64,000 nucleotides of DNA, from the NCBI GenBank assembly GCA_017642885.1, contig JAEPOM010000004.1, positions 1-64,000 on the forward strand, read 5' to 3'. The notes under the pieces were generated by a model. It made no database searches, was not told the origin of the DNA, and saw nothing but the letters and a program-made list of their open reading frames with translations. Position 1 is the stretch's first letter; each line of letters starts with the position of its first letter. Source of the stretch: Henriciella sp. Lineage in GTDB: Bacteria; Pseudomonadota; Alphaproteobacteria; Caulobacterales; Hyphomonadaceae. The translations under genes were made by a program, and so were the position numbers. This document shows, piece after piece, positions 57,647-64,000 of this stretch.

Positions 57647-57648
57647 AC

Positions 57649-58605
57649 ATGAAACCGTTTGGAATTCTCGGAATTGTCATCGTTTTTACAGCAATCATCG
57701 CGCTGTTGAACTCGTTCTTCATTGTCGACCAACGCCAGCAGTCTCTGGTCTTGCAGGTCGGACGTGCGGTTGAAGCTTATAATGAGCCAGGCGCCGACGA
57801 GGCGGGTCTTAAATTCAAGATCCCGTTCGTTCAGTCCGTCGTGACTTATGACAAACGCAACCTTGGCCTCGACGTCCCAGACATTGAGGTCTTCGCGTCG
57901 AACCAGGAGCAATTGATCGTGGACGCCTTTGTGCGTTGGCGCATTTCAGAGCCGCTTTCGTTCTACCAACGTTTGGGAACGCAGCGCGAAGCGCAAAACC
58001 AACTGCTTCGTTTTACCGACTCAGCGATCCGTAACGCGCTCGGTAGCCAGCTGCCGGAAGAGATCATCTCGGGGCAGCGATCTGAACTGATGGACGAGAT
58101 CCGTGAGAGCCTGTCTACGGCGATCGCAGGTCGCGGGATCGACATTATTGATGTTCGCATCAAGCGTGTGGATCTGCCGCCAGACGTCTCGCAGCGGGTC
58201 TTCGACCGGATGGCCGCAACACGGAACCAGCAAGCGGAGCAAATTCGAGCCGAAGGCGACGAACGAGCCAAACTGGTGCGCGCGGAAGCTGATCGTGAGA
58301 AAACTGTTCTCCTCGCTGAAGCCCGGCGTGAAGCCGAGCAAATCCGAGGTGAAGGCGATGCGTCGCGGAACGAAATCTACGCGCTGGCCTATGAGCAGGA
58401 CACAGAGTTCTTCCGCTTCCAGCGTGCCCTCATCGCGTGTGAGAAGGCGTTCGGTGTCGGTGACATCGGCGACTCGGCAGACACGGAAAGCTCTGGTCCA
58501 CGGACCCAGCAGGAGCCAACCCGTATCGTCGTCGGGCCAGATCAGCTCGGCCTATGTGACGAGTTTATCGTACGCGCCCGCGCTAACGGTACACCGCGCC
58601 GCTAA
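57649..58605 (+). CDS. hflC: FtsH protease modulator HflC
   Basis: SPFH domain; GIDIIDVRIKRVDLPPDVSQRVFDRMAATRNQQAEQIRAEG. Confidence 0.95.
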   Translation: MKPFGILGIVIVFTAIIALLNSFFIVDQRQQSLVLQVGRAVEAYNEPGADEAGLKFKIPFVQSVVTYDKRNLGLDVPDIEVFASNQEQLIVDAFVRWRISEPLSFYQRLGTQREAQNQLLRFTDSAIRNALGSQLPEEIISGQRSELMDEIRESLSTAIAGRGIDIIDVRIKRVDLPPDVSQRVFDRMAATRNQQAEQIRAEGDERAKLVRAEADREKTVLLAEARREAEQIRGEGDASRNEIYALAYEQDTEFFRFQRALIACEKAFGVGDIGDSADTESSGPRTQQEPTRIVVGPDQLGLCDEFIVRARANGTPRR

Positions 58606-58627
58606 ATCTGCGGAGATATCAAACCAG

Positions 58628-58658
58628 CCCCGTCCAGCTTATGTTGGGCGGGGTTTTT
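58628..58658 (+). terminator. Rho-independent terminator after hflC (CCCCGTCCA...TGGGCGGGGTTTTT)
   Basis: Direct reading. Confidence 0.75.
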
Positions 58659-58677
58659 GATTCGGGAGCTTAAGATC

Positions 58678-58875
58678 ATGCTGACGATTATTCTGGCTGG
58701 GATCGGCGTCTGGTTCCTGTTTGAAGGGGCGATCTATGCCGGCGCACCGGATGCCATGAAGCGCTTCGGGGCCTGGTTGTCGGAAATGCCAGCGGCGACC
58801 ATTCGGCAGTCTGGACTCTGGTCCATGGCGATTGGCGCGCTTCTGCTTTACCTTATGGTGAGATTCGGTGGGTGA
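58678..58875 (+). CDS. DUF2065 small membrane protein
   Basis: MLTIILAGIGVWFLFEGAIYAGAPDAMKRF; typical position after hflC. Confidence 0.82.
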   Translation: MLTIILAGIGVWFLFEGAIYAGAPDAMKRFGAWLSEMPAATIRQSGLWSMAIGALLLYLMVRFGG

Positions 58876-58952
58876 GATGGACTTGCGCCTTGCCCAGATA
58901 CTGCCCTAGTTAGAACTATGATGCGTGTTACACCTGTAGGAGAGCCCGATTG

Positions 58953-60386
58953 ATGCGTCGAACCGTTTTTGCCCTGTCTCTGGCGCTGATTGCCTCTGGA
59001 CCGGCCATGGGCCAGTCCTTGTCCGACTCGGGCGAGATCATGGATCAAGGCACGCGCCCGGATAGCTTCTCCGAACTCTCGAAACGCCTGATGCCCGCCG
59101 TGGTGAACATCACGACCTCGCGCGTTGTTGCGAGCGATTTACCGCAGTTTGAGGAAGGGCCGCTGCAGGACTTCAATGAGTTTTTCGGCCGCGATCCAGA
59201 AGGGTTCAGTCAGGAGGGGGCGCTCGGATCCGGGTTTGTGATTTCGGCTGATGGCCTGATCGTCACCAATAATCACGTGATTGAAGGCGCGGATGAGATC
59301 AATGCGATCTTTTCCGATGGGCGCACGCTGCGGGCTGAGCTGATTGGAACAGATGCGGCGACAGACGTCGCGGTCTTGAAAGTGTCTCAGACAGATCCGT
59401 TTCCTTTCGTGGAATGGGCGGATAGCGAGCAAGCCGAAGTTGGCGACTGGGTCATGGCGATCGGTAACCCGTTCGGATTTGGCGGCTCCGTTTCTGTCGG
59501 TATCGTTTCAGCTCGAAACCGGGATATTCAGTCCGGCAATTACGACAATTACATCCAGACCGACGCGGCCATCAATTCCGGAAATTCCGGTGGGCCGCTG
59601 TTCAATCTGAACGGCGAAGTGCTCGGCGTGAATACGGCGATCATTACCCCGACGGGCGGCTCGGTCGGGCTTGGGTTTTCCATTCCGTCCAACCTCGCCA
59701 AGCAAGTCAGTGAGCAGCTGGTCGAGTTTGGCAAAGCGCGCCGGGGCTGGTTCGGGGTCAACATTCAAGATGCTGATCGCGGTATCGCCAGAGCTTATGG
59801 TCTAGAAGACGGTTCGGGCGTGATCCTCACCCGCATCACCGATGACGGTCCGGCTTCCAAAGCTGATTTCGAGATCGGCGATCTGATTCTTGAGTTTGAT
59901 GGTCGCCCCGTCAAAGACGAGAGAGCGCTCAGCCGCATCGTCGCAGACACTGAAATTGGCAAAGAGGTTGATGTCCTTCTGGTTCGAGATGGACGCACCC
60001 GAACAGTCAGCTTTGAGCTCGGTGAGCTTGATGCTGATACGGATGAGGAAGAAACCGAGGCGCCTGAGACCGACAGCACGTTGACCGACAATCCTCTCGG
60101 GGTCGACCTTGTCGAACTGACCGAAGACGATCGGCGCAGGTATCGAATTCCGGGCGACGTGAACGGTGTCCTTGTGCGGGTCGTATCCCCACGCGGACCG
60201 AGCTTCGGCAAACTCCAAAAGGGCGATGTCGTGATCGAGATGGCGTTTGAGACCGTGGAGACGCCAGAGGATGCGCTTTTGGCCATGGACGAGGCGCTCG
60301 GGCGCTCCGGCCAGCCGCTCTTGCTGCGCGTTTATCGGCGCGGACAGACTTTGTTCGAAGCGATTGATATCGAAGTTCGCGGCTGA
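58953..60386 (+). CDS. degP: DegP/HtrA-type Do serine protease with two PDZ domains
   Basis: IVTNNHVIEGADEI; TDVAVLKV; TDAAINSGNSGGPLFNLNGEVLGVNTAI. Confidence 0.94.
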   Translation: MRRTVFALSLALIASGPAMGQSLSDSGEIMDQGTRPDSFSELSKRLMPAVVNITTSRVVASDLPQFEEGPLQDFNEFFGRDPEGFSQEGALGSGFVISADGLIVTNNHVIEGADEINAIFSDGRTLRAELIGTDAATDVAVLKVSQTDPFPFVEWADSEQAEVGDWVMAIGNPFGFGGSVSVGIVSARNRDIQSGNYDNYIQTDAAINSGNSGGPLFNLNGEVLGVNTAIITPTGGSVGLGFSIPSNLAKQVSEQLVEFGKARRGWFGVNIQDADRGIARAYGLEDGSGVILTRITDDGPASKADFEIGDLILEFDGRPVKDERALSRIVADTEIGKEVDVLLVRDGRTRTVSFELGELDADTDEEETEAPETDSTLTDNPLGVDLVELTEDDRRRYRIPGDVNGVLVRVVSPRGPSFGKLQKGDVVIEMAFETVETPEDALLAMDEALGRSGQPLLLRVYRRGQTLFEAIDIEVRG

Positions 60387-61322
60387 TCAGTCGCGCCACA
60401 CAATCTCATCGTCAGTATAGCCTTGGAAGTAGAGGGCAGCAGTTAGATCTGTTACACCAATTGCGGCGTCTGCGGCTGACGCGACGATGGGTTTGGCGTG
60501 CACTGCCAATCCCAGTCCCGCGGCTTCAATCATCGCGAGATCGTTGGCGCCGTCGCCCATAGCAAGGGCATCTAAGCGGGTGATGCCGTTCGCGAACGCG
60601 CAATCATCCAGAGCTTCCAGTTTTGCCTCGCGTCCGAGGATCGGGCGGCCAACGTCACCCGTTAGCGCTGCTCCGTCGTCAATCAGCGTGTTGCCCTTGT
60701 CGGCATCAAAGCCGGTCGTCGCCGCTACTCGCGAAGTGAAGAAGGTGAAACCGCCTGAAACCAAAAGACAGAACGCGCCATTGGCGGACATGGTTGCCGT
60801 AAGCGTTTTCGCACCGGGCATCAGCGTGATCCGCTCGTCGAAGCATCGCTGGAGGGCGCTGAGCGAGAGGCCGTTGAGTTTGCCGACACGCTCTGTCAGG
60901 GCGCCTTCAAAATCTAACTCTCCGGCCATGGCGCGGGCCGTAATGGCAGCGATCTCGTCTTTCAGGCCAGCATACGCTGCGAGTTCATCCAGGCATTCCT
61001 GCTGGATGATGGTCGAGTCCATGTCGGAGACCAGGAGCTTCTTTTTTCGGTTCGATGCTGGCAGGAGCGCGACGTCGGCGGTATCGCCGAACGCCTCAGT
61101 CAGAACGTTGCGTGCATCCGCGATTTGATCTGGCTGCGCTGAAACCGCAATCTCAATTGCTGACCATTTATCGCCATTGGAAAGTGTGCGGATCTCGCTC
61201 TTCGGGGACAGACCAGCGGTGTTTAGCGCGCGCTCGAGCGCTGTGCCCAGACGGTCCAATCCATAGTTCTTCGGCGCCACGGACGTCGCTATGTACTTGG
61301 AATCTGTAGTTTTTGCGTTCAT
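60387..61322 (-). CDS. serB: Phosphoserine phosphatase
   Basis: LLVSDMDSTIIQQECLDELA; LVSGGFTFFTSRVA; AMGDGANDLAMIEAAG. Confidence 0.95.
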   Translation of the reverse strand: MNAKTTDSKYIATSVAPKNYGLDRLGTALERALNTAGLSPKSEIRTLSNGDKWSAIEIAVSAQPDQIADARNVLTEAFGDTADVALLPASNRKKKLLVSDMDSTIIQQECLDELAAYAGLKDEIAAITARAMAGELDFEGALTERVGKLNGLSLSALQRCFDERITLMPGAKTLTATMSANGAFCLLVSGGFTFFTSRVAATTGFDADKGNTLIDDGAALTGDVGRPILGREAKLEALDDCAFANGITRLDALAMGDGANDLAMIEAAGLGLAVHAKPIVASAADAAIGVTDLTAALYFQGYTDDEIVWRD

Positions 61323-61373
61323 CGCAACATTCCTGTCTTTACGCTTCGCGGCGTGCTTCTTACGACTGATTGC

Positions 61374-62306
61374 ATGAAGCCTGCAATCCTTATTCACGGT
61401 CCTACCGCCAGTGGGAAGTCCGCGCTCTCCGTGGCGCTGGCAAAGCGATTGGAGGGCGAGGTTATCAATGCGGATTCGATGCAGGTCTATCGCGATTTAC
61501 GCGTGATCTCAGCGCGTCCGGCCGCCGCCGAGATGGAAGGGGTTGAACACCACTTGTTCGGGCATATTGCTGCCAGCGAGCGTTACTCAACCGGAAAATG
61601 GCTTGAGGACGTGAAACCGGTCATCGCCAAAGTGCAACGCCGGGGAAAAGTCCCGATCATTATTGGCGGGACAGGGCTCTATCATCTTGCCTTGATTGAG
61701 GGGCTCTCACAGATCCCGCCAGTGCCGGACGATATCCGGGCCGAAGTCACTGAGATCCACAAATCCGGCGGTGTCGCCGCCTTGCGCGAAAAATTGGAGC
61801 AGGTGGATCTTGAAACCGCGGCGAAGCTCGGTGAGGGCGACCGTCAGCGACTAGCGCGGGCACTGGAGGTCTGGCTTGCCACAGGAAAGTCGATCACGTC
61901 GTTCCATGGTAAAAAAGGGCGAGCCATTCTTGATAATGAAGCCTGGTTGGGGGTCGCGCTGACGCCGACGCGTCCACGTCTGTATTCGCGCATTGATCGA
62001 CGCTTTGAAGGCATGCTGATGGAAGGGGCGATGGAAGAAGCGCGCGGACTGGCCGCGCAGAACCTTCCCGAAGACCTTCCTGCCATGAAGGCACACGGCA
62101 TTCCTTGGCTGCTATCGTACCTCCGAGGAGAGCTGAGCGCAGAACAAGCCGCCGAGAGTGCCAAGCGCGATACGCGGCGATATGCAAAGCGACAGTTCAC
62201 ATGGATTGGGCGACAATTCCCATTTTGGCCAAGGATTCCAAGTCTTTCTCTGGAACGCCGAATGAGGGTAATTCTTGCCCTTTATAAGGAGGTTGACGGG
62301 GGTTAA
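61374..62306 (+). CDS. miaA: tRNA dimethylallyltransferase
   Basis: ILIHGPTASGKSALSVALAKRLEGEVINADSMQVYRDLRVISARP. Confidence 0.96.
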   Translation: MKPAILIHGPTASGKSALSVALAKRLEGEVINADSMQVYRDLRVISARPAAAEMEGVEHHLFGHIAASERYSTGKWLEDVKPVIAKVQRRGKVPIIIGGTGLYHLALIEGLSQIPPVPDDIRAEVTEIHKSGGVAALREKLEQVDLETAAKLGEGDRQRLARALEVWLATGKSITSFHGKKGRAILDNEAWLGVALTPTRPRLYSRIDRRFEGMLMEGAMEEARGLAAQNLPEDLPAMKAHGIPWLLSYLRGELSAEQAAESAKRDTRRYAKRQFTWIGRQFPFWPRIPSLSLERRMRVILALYKEVDGG

Positions 62307-62321
62307 CAGGTAAGTTATGCC
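62293..62321 (+). promoter_or_regulatory. Candidate sigma-70 promoter TTGACG-N17-TATGCC for the ilv leader
   Basis: Sequence match overlapping the miaA 3' end; upstream of leader ORF. Confidence 0.4.
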
Positions 62322-62349
62322 CCAATCAACTTTTGGGAGGAAACGCTTC

Positions 62350-62391
62350 ATGCGTCCAACAGTCGTACTCGTTATTAGGCACCTGCGCTGA
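62350..62391 (+). CDS. ilv leader peptide MRPTVVLVIRHLR
   Basis: GGGAGG Shine-Dalgarno at 62335-62340; V/L/I-rich 13-aa ORF before pause hairpin and terminator. Confidence 0.85.
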   Translation: MRPTVVLVIRHLR

Positions 62392-62417
62392 CGGAATTGT
62401 TCGTCAGTCGCAGGTGC
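62379..62417 (+). promoter_or_regulatory. Pause/protector hairpin of attenuator (GCACCTGCGCTGACG ... CGTCAG-t-CGCAGGTGC)
   Basis: 15 bp stem with one bulge, overlapping the leader stop codon. Confidence 0.8.
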
Positions 62418-62424
62418 TTGTAAC

Positions 62425-62454
62425 AAGGGTCTCTCTAGCGGGACCCTTTTTTTT
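62425..62454 (+). terminator. Attenuator terminator AAGGGTC...GACCCTT followed by T run
   Basis: Stem plus T-run immediately before ilvB. Confidence 0.85.
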
Positions 62455-62502
62455 AACTCAATCCCACCCGCCAAACCCTGCAAACCTTCAAGGACCAAGA
62501 TC

Positions 62503-64000
62503 ATGGACACGCAGACCAAACCTGAGGCCCAAACCGATACAAGCCAGATGACCGGCGCCGAGATCGTGATTAAGGCGCTAAAGGAACAGGGTGTGGATGT
62601 GATGTTCGGGTATCCGGGCGGGGCGGTTCTCCCAATTTACGACGCGCTATTTACCGAATCCTCCATCCGACATGTCCTCGTCCGTCATGAGCAAGGAGCA
62701 GGGCATGCTGCGGAAGGCTATGCGCGCTCGACGGGCAAGGCCGGCGTTGCGCTGGTGACCTCCGGCCCTGGCGCGACGAACATGGTCACGCCGATTACTG
62801 ATGCAATGATGGATTCCATCCCGATGGTTGTTCTCACAGGACAAGTGCCCACGCACCTGATCGGAACTGACGCGTTCCAGGAATGTGACACGGTCGGGAT
62901 CACACGCTGCTGCGCCAAGCACAATTATCTGGTGACCGACGTCAACGAACTTGCGCGAACGATCCACGAAGCGTTCCTGATCGCGACAACGGGTCGGCCT
63001 GGGCCAGTTGTGATCGATATTCCCAAGGATGTTCAGTTTGCGACTGGTACGTATGTCGGCAAGAAAGGCATTCATAAGTCCACTTACAAACCCCAAACTC
63101 AGCCAAGCGCGCACGGAATCAAACATGCGATGCAATTGATGAAAAAGGCGCGGCGACCCGTTTTCTATACCGGTGGTGGCGTGATCAATGCGGGCCCTGA
63201 AGCGAGCGCGGCTTTGCGAAAGTTGCAAGCTTTGACGGGGTTTCCAGTAACGTCGACGCTGATGGGGCTTGGCGCGTTTCCAGCGAGTCACGAAGATTGG
63301 CTGGGAATGCTCGGAATGCACGGGTCATACGAGGCTAATCACGCAATGCATGATTGCGATCTGATGATCTGCGTCGGTGCGCGGTTCGATGATCGGGTCA
63401 CCGGCCGGATTGATGCGTTCTCTCCCGGGTCCAAAAAAATCCACATCGATATCGATCCGAGTTCGATCAACAAAGTCATTCGGGCGGATGTGCCGATCAT
63501 CGCGGATTGCGGTGCGGCGCTCGAGGCCCTGATCAAGGCTTGGGGTAAAACCAAGCCGCAAGATATCACTGAGTGGAAAGAGCAGATTGGTCGCTGGCGC
63601 GCGCGAGATTGTTTCGCTTATGGCAACAGCCAGACTGAAATCAAACCGCAATATGCGATTGAGCGCCTGTATGAGCTGACCAAGGATCGCGATACTTACA
63701 TCTCGACGGAAGTCGGACAGCACCAGATGTGGGCGGCCCAGCATTACCACTTCGAAGAGCCCAATCGCTGGATGACCAGTGGCGGCCTCGGCACGATGGG
63801 TTATGGTTTGCCCGCAGCTGTTGGGATCCAGGCTGCGCATCCGAATGCTTTGGTTGTCGATATTGCTGGTGAGGCGTCCGTGCAAATGGTCCTTCAGGAG
63901 CTTTCGACTGCGGTCCAGCACAAGCTCCCGATCAAGATTTTCATTCTCAACAATGAATGGATGGGCATGGTTCGACAGTGGCAGGAATTGCTGCATGGAG
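62503..64000 (+). CDS. ilvB: Acetolactate synthase large subunit (truncated at window edge)
   Basis: MDTQTKPEAQTDTSQMTGAEIVIKALKEQGVDVMFGYPGGAVLPIYDALF...RHEQGAGHAAEGYARSTGKAGVALVTSGPGATN; missing from ORF track because it has no in-window stop. Confidence 0.95.
   Translation, partial: MDTQTKPEAQTDTSQMTGAEIVIKALKEQGVDVMFGYPGGAVLPIYDALFTESSIRHVLVRHEQGAGHAAEGYARSTGKAGVALVTSGPGATNMVTPITDAMMDSIPMVVLTGQVPTHLIGTDAFQECDTVGITRCCAKHNYLVTDVNELARTIHEAFLIATTGRPGPVVIDIPKDVQFATGTYVGKKGIHKSTYKPQTQPSAHGIKHAMQLMKKARRPVFYTGGGVINAGPEASAALRKLQALTGFPVTSTLMGLGAFPASHEDWLGMLGMHGSYEANHAMHDCDLMICVGARFDDRVTGRIDAFSPGSKKIHIDIDPSSINKVIRADVPIIADCGAALEALIKAWGKTKPQDITEWKEQIGRWRARDCFAYGNSQTEIKPQYAIERLYELTKDRDTYISTEVGQHQMWAAQHYHFEEPNRWMTSGGLGTMGYGLPAAVGIQAAHPNALVVDIAGEASVQMVLQELSTAVQHKLPIKIFILNNEWMGMVRQWQELLHG

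Noticed and set aside
62647-63996. Minus-strand ORFs (224 aa and 223 aa) at the right edge
   Set aside because: Antisense to ilvB, which is open to the window end and strongly recognisable.

Overview
This is a 64 kb alphaproteobacterial chromosomal window. The gene content and style suggest a Caulobacterales/Hyphomonadaceae-like host, but that is inference. The left ~20 kb is accessory DNA: an IS3-family element cut by the window edge, which has interrupted a small membrane-protein gene; an RHH-like gene; an AlpA-like/integrase pair; an orphan TadG-like vWA protein; c-di-GMP genes; a three-gene defence-type operon (AbiEi-like wHTH, AbiEii-like nucleotidyltransferase, RloC/PrrC-like ATPase); and an IS110/IS1111-type element. 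From about 20 kb onward the content is mostly core: tRNA-Ser, RNase D, lptC-lptA-lptB-rpoN, ligase-associated helicase and exonuclease, bfd, ada, OYE, ECF sigma, ABC ATPase, thiolase, WS/DGAT, an NtrC-type regulator, mrp, hflKC, degP, serB, miaA and the start of ilvB. ilvB runs off the right edge and is missing from the ORF track. The strongest finds are: (1) the IS1111-type element, whose 3' non-coding RNA region contains a stem/internal loop/hairpin with one strand that is the exact reverse complement of the right target flank (8 nt) and the other identical to the left flank (7 nt), i.e. a readable bridge/seekRNA programme with a reconstructable insertion site; (2) the three-gene NTase/ATPase defence operon, with an operator-like inverted repeat and upstream RNA hairpins; (3) an ilvB attenuator with leader peptide MRPTVVLVIRHLR; (4) a TadG-like protein with a beta-sandwich-like insertion inside its vWA domain; (5) a papain-like protease with a putative pYEATS-like C-terminal domain. 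All family assignments were made by eye from motifs. No searches were run.
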